Source: Deltaproteobacteria bacterium
GTDB lineage: Bacteria; Desulfobacterota; Binatia; HRBIN30; JACQVA1
Assembly: GCA_016178705.1 (NCBI GenBank)
Contig: JACOST010000028.1
Location: 378,951-442,950, forward strand
Length of the DNA stretch: 64,000 bases
Direction of reading: 5' to 3'
In this document: piece after piece, positions 39,779 through 49,212 of the stretch
Layout: each line of letters starts with the position of its first letter
Position numbering within the stretch: position 1 is the first letter of the stretch
Made by a program: the position numbers and the translations under genes
Notes under the pieces: model-generated
The model's input: the letters and a program-made list of their open reading frames with translations, nothing else
Database searches by the model: none
Told to the model about the DNA's origin: nothing

Positions 39779-41751
39779 CGTGGCTCTTGGACGCGATCGT
39801 CTTCGCTGCTTCGCTGGTGCTCCTCACCCCCATCACGGTGGTCTTCGTCGAGTGCATGGCCGCGCTGCTGCCCCTTCGCTCCGCGCGACGCGACCCCTCG
39901 TCAGCGCGCCCACGGCTCGCGGTCCTGGTGCCGGCGCGCAACGAAGCGGCGGGGATCGGTGCCTGTCTTGCCTCGCTGGTCGCGCAACTCGTGCCGGGCG
40001 ACCGCCTGATCGTGATCGCCGACAATTGTGACGACGACACCGCCGAGATCGCCCGCAGAGCCGGTGCATTGGTGCTCGAACGTCACGACCTCGATCACTA
40101 CGGCAAGGGCTACGCACTCGATCTGGGAGTGCGCTGGTTGGACCGCGACCCTCCCGAAGTCGTCGTCATGATCGACGCTGACTGCATCGTGGCTCCCGGC
40201 AGCGTCGACGTTCTCGCGCGTGCTGTCTCCGGCTCGCAGCAGCCGGTACAGGCGTCGAATCTCGTAACCGCGCCGGTCAACATGGAAGAGGGCGGCGATG
40301 TGTCCGCCCTTGCTTTCCTGGTGAAGAACCTGGTGCGGGCGCGCGGGCGACAGCGCATCGGCTTCCCGTGTCTGCTGGCGGGTTCGGGCATGGCGTTTCC
40401 GTGGCGGGTGATTCGAGCGGCATCGCTCGCCGCCGGCGACGCCGCTGAAGATCTCGTGCTGACGGTTCAGCTCGCGCTGTCGGGTCACCTTGCGTCCTAT
40501 TGCGATGAAGCGCGGATTGTCGGGCAGCTCGCGAACGATCGCGAGCGACGACGGGCCCAGCGCAAGCGATGGGAGCATGGACACCTGGACGTGATCCGTA
40601 CATTCGGTCCGCGATTGGTACGTACGGCATTGCGCGAGCGACGGCCTGCTCTGTTCGCGTTGGCGCTCGATTTGTGCGTGCCCCCACTCTCGCTCTTGTT
40701 CCTACTGTGGGGTGCGGTCACTGGTGCAGGCAGCGCGCTTGAAACGAGCAACTTCGCGACCCTGCTCGGGGGGATGCTGCTATTGGCGGCGGTCGGCGTG
40801 GCCTGGGCGGGTTTCGGGCGTGAGACTATCTCGGCCGCCGCGATGCTCACTGCGCCGTTCTACGTGCTGCGAAAGATTCCGCTGTATCTGGCGTTTCTGC
40901 GGCGTCCACAGACTCGCTGGCTGCGACCCGCACAAGCCGGCGATGTGTCCGAGTGTGCGGCGCCATTTGCCGTGGTGCGGATCGGTGGCGTGGCGGTGCA
41001 CGCGATCACTGAACGCCAGTGTATTGCCCACGTGCTCGGCGAGCTGGATGCCGGGCGCGGCGGATGGTTGGTCACGGCCAACGTGGATCACCTGCACCGC
41101 TGCGCGCGCGACACCGCCTATGCCGAGTTGTGCGCTCAGGGGTCGCTCGTTGTTGCCGACGGAATGCCGCTGATCTTCGCGAGCCGTATCCAAGGGACGC
41201 CGCTGCCGGAGCGCATCCCCGGGTCGAACCTCATCTCAAGTCTGACCGCCGCCGCGGCGCAACAAGGCCGATCGATATTCTTGCTCGGCGGCGCGCTGGG
41301 TACCGCCGAGTCCGCGGCCAACGTCTTGCGCGGTCGTCATCCCACACTCCGCGTGGCCGGCACGCGGTGTCCCGCACTGGGCTTCGAACACGACCCGCAC
41401 GAGCTGGCGCGCGTCATCGCGGCGGTGACCGACGCCGCACCGGATATCGTGTACGTTGCGCTGGGCAAGCCCAAGCAAGACCAACTGATCGCGCAGCTTG
41501 CCCCGGCGCTGCCGTGCACGTGGTTCGTCGGCGTCGGCATCAGCTTCAGTTTTCTCTCAGGTGATGTGCGTCGCGCGCCGCTGTGGATGCAACGTGCCGG
41601 GCTGGAATGGCTGCACCGCTTGCGGCAGGAACCATCGCGATTGGCGAAGCGCTACCTCGTGGATGACCTCCCCTATACGCTGCGGTTGTTCGTTGGCGCG
41701 GTGGTGGCGCGGCTGTGGCGCCGCTCGACGACCTCGGCGACGAACTTGTAG
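39775..41751 (+). CDS. Bifunctional GT2 - WecG/TagA/CpsF (GT26) fusion protein
   Basis: 658 residues in two parts. Residues 1-390: a membrane GT2 with an N-terminal anchor (FAASLVLLTPITVVFVECMA), RLAVLVPARNEAAGIGACLA, VVMIDADCIVAPGSVDVLAR (DAD) and QRKRWEHGHLDVI (QxxRW), then three hydrophobic segments. Residues about 400-658: a GT26 domain with GGVAVHAITERQCIAHVLGE, TANVDHLHRCARDTAYAELC, LVVADGMPLIFASRIQGTPL, PERIPGSNLI and ALGKPKQDQL. GT26 enzymes make the second linkage on a lipid carrier (ManNAc or glucose). A single chain with both activities suggests two consecutive sugar additions. It converges on the next gene with a 79-bp overlap. Confidence 0.88.
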   Translation: MTWLLDAIVFAASLVLLTPITVVFVECMAALLPLRSARRDPSSARPRLAVLVPARNEAAGIGACLASLVAQLVPGDRLIVIADNCDDDTAEIARRAGALVLERHDLDHYGKGYALDLGVRWLDRDPPEVVVMIDADCIVAPGSVDVLARAVSGSQQPVQASNLVTAPVNMEEGGDVSALAFLVKNLVRARGRQRIGFPCLLAGSGMAFPWRVIRAASLAAGDAAEDLVLTVQLALSGHLASYCDEARIVGQLANDRERRRAQRKRWEHGHLDVIRTFGPRLVRTALRERRPALFALALDLCVPPLSLLFLLWGAVTGAGSALETSNFATLLGGMLLLAAVGVAWAGFGRETISAAAMLTAPFYVLRKIPLYLAFLRRPQTRWLRPAQAGDVSECAAPFAVVRIGGVAVHAITERQCIAHVLGELDAGRGGWLVTANVDHLHRCARDTAYAELCAQGSLVVADGMPLIFASRIQGTPLPERIPGSNLISSLTAAAAQQGRSIFLLGGALGTAESAANVLRGRHPTLRVAGTRCPALGFEHDPHELARVIAAVTDAAPDIVYVALGKPKQDQLIAQLAPALPCTWFVGVGISFSFLSGDVRRAPLWMQRAGLEWLHRLRQEPSRLAKRYLVDDLPYTLRLFVGAVVARLWRRSTTSATNL

Positions 41752-42803
41752 TAGTCGTGCGCGATCGCCGACCAAGCGAAGCGTCGAGCGAACGCTTGGG
41801 CCGCGGAGGCGGCGACGCGGCTGCCGAGCGCTTGCGTCATCCCGCGGATGACGGCCTCGTCACGCAACACATCGACCAGGACGGCGTCCGCATCGAACAA
41901 CCAGCGAGTCAACTGTCGGTCGTGTGCGACCACCTGCAGTCCGCAGGCGAATGCCTCGACCTGTGTGCTGCCGAACGGTTCGTCCAGGCTCATGTGCAGC
42001 AGCAGGTCCGCGCTGCGATACAGTGCTGGCATATCGGTGTGCGGCACCGTCAGACGCTGAAACCGACCCGGCATGAGCTGCGCCGCACAGGCATCGATGT
42101 CGCGCCGCTGCCAGCCGTCGCCCGCGACCACCAGGTGCAAGTTCGGAATCTGTGCGGCGCAGCGGATGCCGTCGAGGACGCGCTTGGCAGGGATCAATCC
42201 GCTCACCATCAGCGCCACCTTGCGGTCGAGCGGAATGCCGAAGCGGGTTCGGTCGTGCGGACCCGGCCGGAATTGCTCCGGATCGACGCCGTTGGGAATC
42301 AGCGTACTGAACCATCGCGCGCGATTGCGGTCGAAGTACTCGGGACTGGTACACACCAGGCCATCGCAAGAGAAGTAGCGAAACTCGCGGTTGTCCGTCT
42401 GACACGGCCAGTCGCCGTTTTGCGTGACGAATAGGTGCGCCGGCCGCTGGCGCGCGCTCGTCCGCGCCCGCAACACCCAGTTCACGAACGGATACGAGCA
42501 GGTAACGCTCACGTCGTACGCGGCGGGGTTGTAGCTGCGCAGCAGGGCGACGGCAAAGCTGAACTCTTCGTAGCCGACGTCGCCGCGAAACATCGGCAGC
42601 GAAGGGAAACGTTCAAAGCGCTCGCGAGCGAAGCAGGGCACGTGGACGAAGCGATACGGTTCAGCCGGGCGCGCGTGCCCGGAGCCGAACAGCGTGACCT
42701 CGCACGCTGTCTCGCGAACGAGGGCGCGGGCCAGCGCCTCGAAGGCAGTCTCTGCGCCCCGCGCGACGCAGTGGAGTCCGGGAAGAACGAAGGCGATGCG
42801 CAT
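41673..42803 (-). CDS. Glycosyltransferase family 4
   Basis: 376 residues. GT-B enzyme: RIAFVLPGLHCVARGAETAF at the start (G-G-x-E-like glycine loop), RWFSTLIPNGVDPEQFRPG linker, VALMVSGLIPAKRVLDGIRC, LHLVVAGDGWQRRDIDACAA and LLHMSLDEPFGSTQVEAFAC, the donor-site E-x-F-G-x-x-x-x-E motif. It runs opposite to the genes on either side, and its last 26 codons are antisense to the end of the GT2-GT26 fusion. Acceptor unknown. Confidence 0.92.
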   Translation of the reverse strand: MRIAFVLPGLHCVARGAETAFEALARALVRETACEVTLFGSGHARPAEPYRFVHVPCFARERFERFPSLPMFRGDVGYEEFSFAVALLRSYNPAAYDVSVTCSYPFVNWVLRARTSARQRPAHLFVTQNGDWPCQTDNREFRYFSCDGLVCTSPEYFDRNRARWFSTLIPNGVDPEQFRPGPHDRTRFGIPLDRKVALMVSGLIPAKRVLDGIRCAAQIPNLHLVVAGDGWQRRDIDACAAQLMPGRFQRLTVPHTDMPALYRSADLLLHMSLDEPFGSTQVEAFACGLQVVAHDRQLTRWLFDADAVLVDVLRDEAVIRGMTQALGSRVAASAAQAFARRFAWSAIAHDYYKFVAEVVERRHSRATTAPTNNRSV

Positions 42804-42940
42804 GGCGAGCCGGGAGACGAGGTTCAGTGCAGCGGGCGCATTCGCTTTGTCATCGCTGGCGAGTCAACGCTATACACAATCGCATGCCGGCCACAGCATG
42901 CGGCGCGCGAGCGACCGGGGTCAAGCGATGAGGCAGGATC

Positions 42941-44197
42941 ATGAGGCAGGATCAACCACTGCGAATTTTCTACGCCGCCGGCCCGGGTGATGTGGCCAAC
43001 ACCTTCCGTTGTTGGAAGCAGGATCGCGACGATCCATCCTATCTCTCGTGGGCCTACGCACAGCAGTTTTTCGAGATCTGTCGCGAGCTGAACGCACCGG
43101 CCTACGTGCTGGCTTGCTGCGTCAAGCCAGACCTCGTCCGTGACGAGCACTTCACCGTCGAGCATCGGCCCAATCCCTTCGAGTCAACGCGGGGAGCGCG
43201 CTTTCACTTCGGTCGGGTGTCGTACGGACTGCAGATGCTCACCACCGCGCTCCGCTTTCGCGCCTCCGTGGCGGTGGTGCCGATGGGGACGTACTGGTTC
43301 ATGCTGTCGCTCTTTCGTCTCTGTGGCGTGCAGGTGATTCCATCGTTGCACGAAGTCTTGTGGTGCAAGTATGGGCGGATGAAGCTCTCGCACCGGGTGA
43401 TCAAGCGACTGGGGCGACGGCTGTTCGCCCGCCATGCCTTCGCGATTCTGAGCATCTCCGACGACGCGGATCGACAGGTCGCGCAGCTTACGCGCGGCCG
43501 TCATCGCCCGATTGTAGCCTTCTTGCCGTCGTTCCGGTCTGAGAAATTTGAAGGGACGGCGCGCACGCGGCCAGCGCGCCCTCCGTTTCGCGTGGTGTTT
43601 GTTGGACGCATCGAGCGCAACAAAGGCGTCTTCGATTTGCTCGAGGTCGCCCGGGAGCTGATGACGCGAGGGCGGACTGACATCACTTTTGATGTATGGG
43701 GCGGCGGCTCGCAACTCGGCGCTCTACGCTCCGCGGTGGTCACGGCGAAGATGGAGGCCACGTTCCGTTGTCACGGGTACCGCGACGAGATTGAGATGGC
43801 GGCGACGTACGGGAGTGCTCATGTCGTCGTTGTCCCTACCACAACCGAGTTCAGCGAAGGGTTTCCTCGAGTGGTCGCTGAAGCAATGCTGAGCGGATGT
43901 CCGGTCGTCACTTCGGCAGTGTGCCCTGCGGTACGCTACGTCGGCGATGGCGTAGTGGAAGTGCCGCCGGGCGACATCATCGCGTACGCCGACGCCATCG
44001 TGGGTCTGTGCGACGATCACGAACTCTACGAGCGCACGCGGCGCGCGTGCATGGTCGTGGGAGCGCAATTTTGCGATCCGGTTCGCAGTTGGGGTAGCGC
44101 ACTGAAGACCACTCTGCAGGCGTTGCAGAGCGGGCACGATCCGACACCGGTCTCCTGGCTCCCGGGCGCGCCCCACGATAGAGCCGTCACGCCATGA
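42941..44197 (+). CDS. Glycosyltransferase family 4
   Basis: 418 residues. An atypical N-terminal domain (LRIFYAAGPGDVANTFRCWK, then WAYAQQFFEICRELNAPAYV) is followed by a standard GT-B C-terminal domain: FRVVFVGRIERNKGVFDLLE, FDVWGGGSQLGALRSAVVTA, FRCHGYRDEIEMAATYGSAH and VVPTTTEFSEGFPRVVAEAM (E-x7-E). The ATG at 42941 lies in a duplicated ATGAGGCAGGATCA (also at 42929), so the start could be either repeat copy, though only 42941 is in frame. Converges with the FkbM gene, overlapping by 11 bp. Confidence 0.9.
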   Translation: MRQDQPLRIFYAAGPGDVANTFRCWKQDRDDPSYLSWAYAQQFFEICRELNAPAYVLACCVKPDLVRDEHFTVEHRPNPFESTRGARFHFGRVSYGLQMLTTALRFRASVAVVPMGTYWFMLSLFRLCGVQVIPSLHEVLWCKYGRMKLSHRVIKRLGRRLFARHAFAILSISDDADRQVAQLTRGRHRPIVAFLPSFRSEKFEGTARTRPARPPFRVVFVGRIERNKGVFDLLEVARELMTRGRTDITFDVWGGGSQLGALRSAVVTAKMEATFRCHGYRDEIEMAATYGSAHVVVVPTTTEFSEGFPRVVAEAMLSGCPVVTSAVCPAVRYVGDGVVEVPPGDIIAYADAIVGLCDDHELYERTRRACMVVGAQFCDPVRSWGSALKTTLQALQSGHDPTPVSWLPGAPHDRAVTP

Positions 44198-45110
44198 AGG
44201 GGCTCAATATGGAGTGGCGTGGGTCCCGCGCGTGAATCCAGAGCACGTCATTTGCCGGCAACCCAGTTGGGTCGGCGACCGAAGCGAGCCGCAGGCGATG
44301 GCGAACGAAATTGCGGTGCGTCGATAGAGCGTAGCCGCGATATCTGTGGCCGTGCATGAGGTCGAACAACTCGAGCGGCGTCGATCCCGCCCGTTGTAGC
44401 CACGCGGGTACGACCTCGGTGATCACGAGCGGATGCCAGCGCGCCAACGTGCGCGCCATGCCACGCAGAACGCGACATTCGAACCCCTCGGCGTCGATCT
44501 TGATGGCGGTCACGGGTGCCGCGTCCGTTTCGATCACCTCGTCGCCGCAAACCACCGGCACGGTGAAACGCGCGGAGACCAGATGCTGGTCGGGCTCAGG
44601 GACCCTCGCCAGTGTTCCCAACCCAGAATGCGACGTCAGCACACTGAGTGTCAGCTGCATCGCGCTGTCGGCGAAGCCGACGCGATGGACGCGCACGTGA
44701 CGGATCGCGTTCAACTCGAGGCATCGGTCAAGACGGTCACAGCATTCGGGATTTGGCTCGACGGCGTCGACGGTGCCAGCGGGAGCAACCAAGCGCGCAG
44801 CCAATAGCGTGATCATGCCGATGTTGGCGCCGACATCGACGAAACGATCGCCCGGCTTGAGGTACAATCGCAGCACCAGTTGGGCGGGCAGATCGTAGTA
44901 GCGGCCGAGAAAGTATGTTTGTCGTTCTGACCAATTCGAGAGTCGCAGTTCCATCCGATAGCCGTGCCACTTACCGCGGCACGTGCGACTCGTGGCATCA
45001 GCCCAGGCGGAATCGTCGCTCCCTCCAACCCAAGCGAACAACCGTCCCCAGCTCGGTAACTCGAATCGTGTATAGGGGACGATGAACGGCGCGAGTCGCC
45101 GGTAAGGCAT
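44187..45110 (-). CDS. FkbM-family methyltransferase
   Basis: 307 residues. Rossmann SAM-binding core: GDRFVDVGANIGMITLLAAR (motif I), TVDAVEPNPECCDRLDRCLE (motif II), and AIKIDAEGFECRVLRGMART, the FkbM hallmark I-K-I-D-x-E-G. The N-terminal 75 residues (FIVPYTRFELPSWGRLFAWV...) and the last 40 are outside the core. FkbM enzymes O-methylate sugars or other hydroxyls, fitting a role in methylating the polysaccharide made here. It precedes the phosphoglycosyl transferase gene on the other side, 48 nt apart on the same strand. Confidence 0.92.
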   Translation of the reverse strand: MPYRRLAPFIVPYTRFELPSWGRLFAWVGGSDDSAWADATSRTCRGKWHGYRMELRLSNWSERQTYFLGRYYDLPAQLVLRLYLKPGDRFVDVGANIGMITLLAARLVAPAGTVDAVEPNPECCDRLDRCLELNAIRHVRVHRVGFADSAMQLTLSVLTSHSGLGTLARVPEPDQHLVSARFTVPVVCGDEVIETDAAPVTAIKIDAEGFECRVLRGMARTLARWHPLVITEVVPAWLQRAGSTPLELFDLMHGHRYRGYALSTHRNFVRHRLRLASVADPTGLPANDVLWIHARDPRHSILSPFMA

Positions 45111-45158
45111 GCCAGTTTGTCGTCTCGGTGGTGGTCGTCCGCCTGGCGGCGCGCGCGG

Positions 45159-45878
45159 CTACCAGGCGCCGCGGCAGGACAACACAGCGGGAACCGTGAG
45201 CAGCAACAGTTTGAGATCGAGCGCTAGACTGTGGTTGTCGATGTATTCGAGGTCGAGTGCGAGCTGATGCGCAAACGGAATCGTGCTGCGCCCGCTGACC
45301 TGCCAGAGCCCGGTCAATCCCGGCCGTACTTCCAGCCGGCGATGCGCTAGCGGGGTGTACCGCGCGACTTCCTTTGGCAATGGCGGACGTGGGCCGACCA
45401 TCGACATGTCGCCCTTCATCACGCACCACAACTGCGGCAGTTCGTCGAGACTGAGTGTGCGGATGATGCGCCCAATCGGCGTCATGCGCGGGTCGTGCCG
45501 CATTTTGAACGTGATCGCGTCCTGATCGTCCTGCTCGCTCACCATGATGTCATGCATGTGCTCGGCGCCGACGTGCATGGAGCGAAACTTGGGAAACCAA
45601 AACGTGCAGCCGGCTTGCCCGACCCGACGCTGCCAGAAGATCACTGGCCCACCGTCGGCGAGCTTGATCGCGAGCGCGACCAGCAGACCAATCGGCAACA
45701 GGGCCATCAGCAGGACCGCCGCGATGCCGATGTCGAGGAGACGCTTGAACGCGGTTGCGTCGCGCAAGATCGCGCGCGGCAGGGCAAGTTCGGTTTGTCG
45801 ATGTGGCTCCATCAGTGCGTCAGGGCCGTCCTCGGATCGAAACGATTCGCCGTTAGTGCTCGTGACCGTCGCCGACAT
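45159..45878 (-). CDS. Sugar transferase (monotopic phosphoglycosyl transferase)
   Basis: 239 residues. The PglC/WbaP catalytic domain: a membrane re-entrant helix at about 47-72 (RLLDIGIAAVLLMALLPIGL...), GPVIFWQRRVGQAGCTFWFP, KFRSMHVGAEHMHD, IRTLSLDELPQLWCVMKGDM (the catalytic Asp-Glu pair LDELPQ) and MVGPRPPLPKEVARYTPLAH. It lacks the N-terminal multi-TM domain of WbaP, so it is the short form. It starts repeat-unit synthesis by moving a sugar-1-phosphate to undecaprenyl phosphate. It is the initiating enzyme of this cluster. Confidence 0.95.
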   Translation of the reverse strand: MSATVTSTNGESFRSEDGPDALMEPHRQTELALPRAILRDATAFKRLLDIGIAAVLLMALLPIGLLVALAIKLADGGPVIFWQRRVGQAGCTFWFPKFRSMHVGAEHMHDIMVSEQDDQDAITFKMRHDPRMTPIGRIIRTLSLDELPQLWCVMKGDMSMVGPRPPLPKEVARYTPLAHRRLEVRPGLTGLWQVSGRSTIPFAHQLALDLEYIDNHSLALDLKLLLLTVPAVLSCRGAW

Positions 45879-45927
45879 CGCCTCGCCCCCCCACTCGCGC
45901 TCATATGACGGCCCCTATGCACCCCTG

Positions 45928-47181
45928 TCAAGGGGACAGCGGCGCTCGGCCGGGCGGTTGCGCCGCCAGCCCTTCGAACCGCAGACTCAGCGCCACGGCG
46001 ATGTAGAGTACCCAGCCGATGTCGTACTGTACGAGATCGCTCTCGGTGAAATTGCGCAAAGCAAAGAAGATGAGAAACGTGATCGACCACAAGTCGAGGG
46101 GCGCGCGGTTCGCCAGTGCCAGGCGAAAGCTGCGCCATAGGCACCAGCCGTACGGAATGATGAAGGCGGCGAGGCCAACGACGCCGAGGTCCAACGTGAG
46201 ATCCAAGAACCCATTGTGCCCATGGCCGGGGTTGCCCAGGTACACAGCAAGGAGATTTCGAGATCCGTGGTGGTCGGGCCGCCAGAACGCGGCGTAGCCG
46301 TCACCGAGCCATGGGCGCGTGCGGACTTGATCAAACAACGCGCCCCAAATGTCGGTGCGGCGATTGAGCGTGCGGTCGCTGCCGAGCCAGCTCAGTATCG
46401 CGTCGACCTGATAGGCGGCGACGGCGGCAACGAGCACCACTACAGCCGTGGCGACGATGAATCCGCTTGTCCGCCGTTGACGGGGAAGGCGTTGCAGCGC
46501 AGCCAGTAGCGCTGCTCCGGTAACACAGACGACTGCGACCACCAGCGCCGTGCGCGACCGCGACATCACAACCAGTCCCATAGAGACAACCAGACCGATC
46601 AAAGCCAGCGTCCGCTTGCGTGCCGCAAGCGCCAGCAGCGTGCACGCGGGCGGGGCGAGCGCGATCACGCCGCCGAACACGTTTTTGTGGGCGAACACGC
46701 CCTGCCACGCACCGGCGTGCACGCCCGTCATCACTCCATAGCGGGGGAAGAACACCGCCACGGCGGCGCTGGCGATGCCGGCGATCGCCAATGTCAGCGT
46801 CACCAACTCGATCTGTTGACGATAGCTGAAACGGAGCGCGAGAAAGAGACCGAACAGCGTTGAGGCCGTCAGCATCTCGGTTGCCCGCAATGTCAGGTCA
46901 ACGTCCGCCGACCACAGCAGCGAGCTGAGCGCGAGTAGTGGGATCAGAAGCACGGGCCAGACGCATTTGACGACCGATCGCAACGCCGGCGGATCGAGCG
47001 CGAGAAGCAGGATCACCGCAATCGATCCGCCGAGGCCGACCGAACGCCCCGGCGTGCGCCCAATGAAATGCGTGAGGACGAGATCGAGTGCCTGGCTGAG
47101 CCACAGCAGATAGCTCAACGCGAAGGCCCACTCGGCGATCCGACGCGGCGGAGTGGCCCGCGCGGCGGTCAGGTTCGACAT
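45928..47181 (-). CDS. O-antigen ligase/polymerase family protein
   Basis: 417 residues with about eleven hydrophobic segments, e.g. VGLGGSIAVILLLALDPPAL, LTLAIAGIASAAVAVFFPRY, GFIVATAVVVLVAAVAAYQV and YDIGWVLYIAVALSLRFEGL. The Wzy_C-type periplasmic loop is present: RTDIWGALFDQVRTRPWLGD then GYAAFWRP and GHGHNGFLDLTLDLGVVGLA (H-N-x-x-L motif). It probably polymerises or ligates the repeat unit. It is the second such protein in the cluster. Its start overlaps the end of a truncated hydrolase remnant by 13 bp. Confidence 0.92.
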   Translation of the reverse strand: MSNLTAARATPPRRIAEWAFALSYLLWLSQALDLVLTHFIGRTPGRSVGLGGSIAVILLLALDPPALRSVVKCVWPVLLIPLLALSSLLWSADVDLTLRATEMLTASTLFGLFLALRFSYRQQIELVTLTLAIAGIASAAVAVFFPRYGVMTGVHAGAWQGVFAHKNVFGGVIALAPPACTLLALAARKRTLALIGLVVSMGLVVMSRSRTALVVAVVCVTGAALLAALQRLPRQRRTSGFIVATAVVVLVAAVAAYQVDAILSWLGSDRTLNRRTDIWGALFDQVRTRPWLGDGYAAFWRPDHHGSRNLLAVYLGNPGHGHNGFLDLTLDLGVVGLAAFIIPYGWCLWRSFRLALANRAPLDLWSITFLIFFALRNFTESDLVQYDIGWVLYIAVALSLRFEGLAAQPPGRAPLSP

Positions 47182-47351
47182 TGATTCAGTCTATCGCACG
47201 CGACGCGTCTGCGCTGTGCGAGGGCGGGTGCAAGTTGGTCCCAGATATCGAGCGCATCGGCGAGTCCGTGCAAGCAGACGAAATGCAACGGTTCGGCGCC
47301 GCTGCCTTGCACGCGCAGGGTATGCCCACCGGGGTCAACGCGCACGCACAC
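47169..47351 (-). pseudogene. Truncated alpha/beta hydrolase, N-terminus only
   Basis: From a GTG at 47351: HTLRVQGSGAEPLHFVCLHG then LADALDIWDQLAPALAQRRR, the first two strands and oxyanion HG of an alpha/beta hydrolase of the VCLHGL-D-x-x-x-I-W-D-x-L type. After RRRVACD the reading leaves the family and stops at 47169, inside the start of the O-antigen ligase gene. The nucleophile elbow and everything beyond are missing. It marks the boundary where the polysaccharide cluster replaced the rest of the gene. Confidence 0.6.
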
Positions 47352-47353
47352 TC

Positions 47354-48082
47354 CTACGCAACGAGGCCGAGCACCTCGCGCAACGTCGCGGCCAAATCGC
47401 GCAGCGCGCGTTCGCCGTCGCCGACAAAACTCGATCCGTGCATGAGCGCGAGGGTGCGCGGTTTGAGGTCGGCGATCTCGTTGAGGATGCGCTCCGTGTG
47501 CGGCGTGAACGGATAGGCATTGGCGAGAGGCCCCGCCTCGTCTTGCTCAAGGCCGCGGCGGGCGCGCTCGACCACATCGGCCGTGGTGACCGCTTCCACG
47601 TCGCCGCCGTGGGTGAAGAGATCCGAGCACAGCAACGTGCCGGTGGTCTCCTCGAACAGCAGCGACGCTTCCCAACAGTGCGGCACGTGCGGCGTCTTGA
47701 GGAAACGGAAACGCTTCCGCCCGGTCGTGAAGGTCTCGTGATGCTCCATGGCGTGCGCCGGCCGAATCGCGAAGTCGTTGACGCTGACGAGAGCGCCGAC
47801 CAGCGTACACATCGCTTGCGCCTGTGGCGCGAGCGCGAGCCACTCGTTCAGCGCGCCGCACTCGTCCGATTCGAAGTGACTGAATCCGATCCAGCGCAGC
47901 CGCGCGGGATCGATCAGTGACGCAACGCCTTCGCGGACGACCGGAAACATCCCCTTCATGCCGGTGTGGAACAGCAACGGCTCGTCGTCACGCACAAGGA
48001 ACTGATTGAACTGGAGGTTGAACTCCGGAACGAACGTCGAGATGCGGAAGATGTCCGATGCGATTTCAGTGATGGTTGGCAT
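47354..48082 (-). CDS. MBL-fold metallohydrolase, oxygen-binding diiron (FDP/ODP-like) group
   Basis: 242 residues from the ATG at 48082; the frame is open to 48706 but that part is a shadow of the dehydrogenase gene. Metallo-beta-lactamase fold with the H-x-E-x-D ligand motif of flavodiiron-like domains rather than H-x-H-x-D-H: [20 protein letters not shown], then [30 protein letters not shown] and [13 protein letters not shown] for the remaining His and Asp ligands. No flavodoxin domain follows, so it is a stand-alone ODP protein. Possible O2/NO sensor or hydrolase. It lies 23 nt downstream of an alcohol dehydrogenase on the same strand. Confidence 0.88.
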   Translation of the reverse strand: MPTITEIASDIFRISTFVPEFNLQFNQFLVRDDEPLLFHTGMKGMFPVVREGVASLIDPARLRWIGFSHFESDECGALNEWLALAPQAQAMCTLVGALVSVNDFAIRPAHAMEHHETFTTGRKRFRFLKTPHVPHCWEASLLFEETTGTLLCSDLFTHGGDVEAVTTADVVERARRGLEQDEAGPLANAYPFTPHTERILNEIADLKPRTLALMHGSSFVGDGERALRDLAATLREVLGLVA

Positions 48083-48105
48083 GGGTAACCACAATCCTCG
48101 TTTCG

Positions 48106-49212
48106 CTATGGCCGATTGGGTAGTAGGCAAGAGTGAATGCTCGATTCGCCGGGCACTTCGCCGGCGAGCATTTGGATTGCGCGCTCGGCGCCGGCGAGTT
48201 CGAAGTCGTGCGTGTGCATCTTGGCCACCGGGATGCGGCCCGACTCGATCAACCGAATCGCGGACCGATACGACTTGCTGGTGACGCCAAACGCACCCTT
48301 GATCGTGATCTCTTTGGCGACGATCAGGTCGCTGATGAAGTCGGGCACGGGTTTGAAGCCCTTGACCCCGGCAAGCACGACGCGCGCCCCCATTGCGGCA
48401 TAGTACAGCGCTTCGGCGACCGGCTCCGGGGCGTAGGCGGAAACCTCCACGATCACGTCGGCGCCGTGGCCGTTGGTCAGCTCGCGCACGTGCCGGCGCG
48501 CGTCCTCGGCTTCGATGTCGATGGTGTGATCGGCGCCGAGTTCGCGCGCCAGGGCGAGCTTCGCGGCGTCGCGCCCCAGGCCGGTGACGATGATCTGGTC
48601 CACGCCGGCGGCACGCGCGGCGATCACGCTCGCCAGACCGCGTTGCCCAGGACCGAGGATCAGCACGATGTCGCCCGGACCGGCGTCGGGAATCTCCACC
48701 GCCCATCGAAAGCCGGCACCGAGCGGGTTGAACATGACGGCGATGCTGGCGGGAGTCTCCTTGCGCATCGGATGCACGAGCGAGTGCGGGTCGAGGTACA
48801 TGTAGTCAGCGTAGGCTCCCCACAACCCCGGTGGATGCGACAGCGGCACGTACGAGTAGCCAAACATGCCGGCGCCGCGTCCCCGGCAGACTTGATAGCG
48901 GCCGTCGATGCACGCGCGGCAGTGCCCGCACGGGATGAGCACCTCGACCGCGACGCGATCGCCGGCGTTGACTCCCCAACGCTTGGCGGCGCGGTCGCCG
49001 ATCTGCTCGATGATGCCGAGCGGTTCGTGGCCCGGAATCAACGGCCAGCGCGCGGGCAGCGTGCCGGTGTACTGCTCGACATCGCTGCCGCAGATGCCAC
49101 AAGCCTCGACGCGCAGCAGCGCGCTGTCGTCGTCGATGGCGGGAATCGGCAACTCGCGCAGTTCGAGTTGCCGGGGGCCGGTTTGCACGATGGCGCGGGT
49201 CGTCGCTGGCAT
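48106..49212 (-). CDS. Zinc-dependent alcohol dehydrogenase
   Basis: 368 residues of the medium-chain dehydrogenase family. The catalytic zinc site shows as [20 protein letters not shown] then [14 protein letters not shown] (Cys, His, Glu). The structural zinc motif is [19 protein letters not shown] (four Cys). The Rossmann motif is [20 protein letters not shown], with GQRG in place of the common GxGxxG, and NAD(P) Asp/Thr at [18 protein letters not shown]. It oxidises an alcohol or polyol; the substrate is not determined. It is the first gene of a pair with the MBL-fold protein. Confidence 0.93.
   Translation of the reverse strand: MPATTRAIVQTGPRQLELRELPIPAIDDDSALLRVEACGICGSDVEQYTGTLPARWPLIPGHEPLGIIEQIGDRAAKRWGVNAGDRVAVEVLIPCGHCRACIDGRYQVCRGRGAGMFGYSYVPLSHPPGLWGAYADYMYLDPHSLVHPMRKETPASIAVMFNPLGAGFRWAVEIPDAGPGDIVLILGPGQRGLASVIAARAAGVDQIIVTGLGRDAAKLALARELGADHTIDIEAEDARRHVRELTNGHGADVIVEVSAYAPEPVAEALYYAAMGARVVLAGVKGFKPVPDFISDLIVAKEITIKGAFGVTSKSYRSAIRLIESGRIPVAKMHTHDFELAGAERAIQMLAGEVPGESSIHSCLLPNRP

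Noticed and set aside
48083-48706. Upstream extension of the MBL-fold frame
   Set aside because: It is an Arg-rich out-of-frame reading of the alcohol dehydrogenase gene; the real MBL protein starts at 48082.
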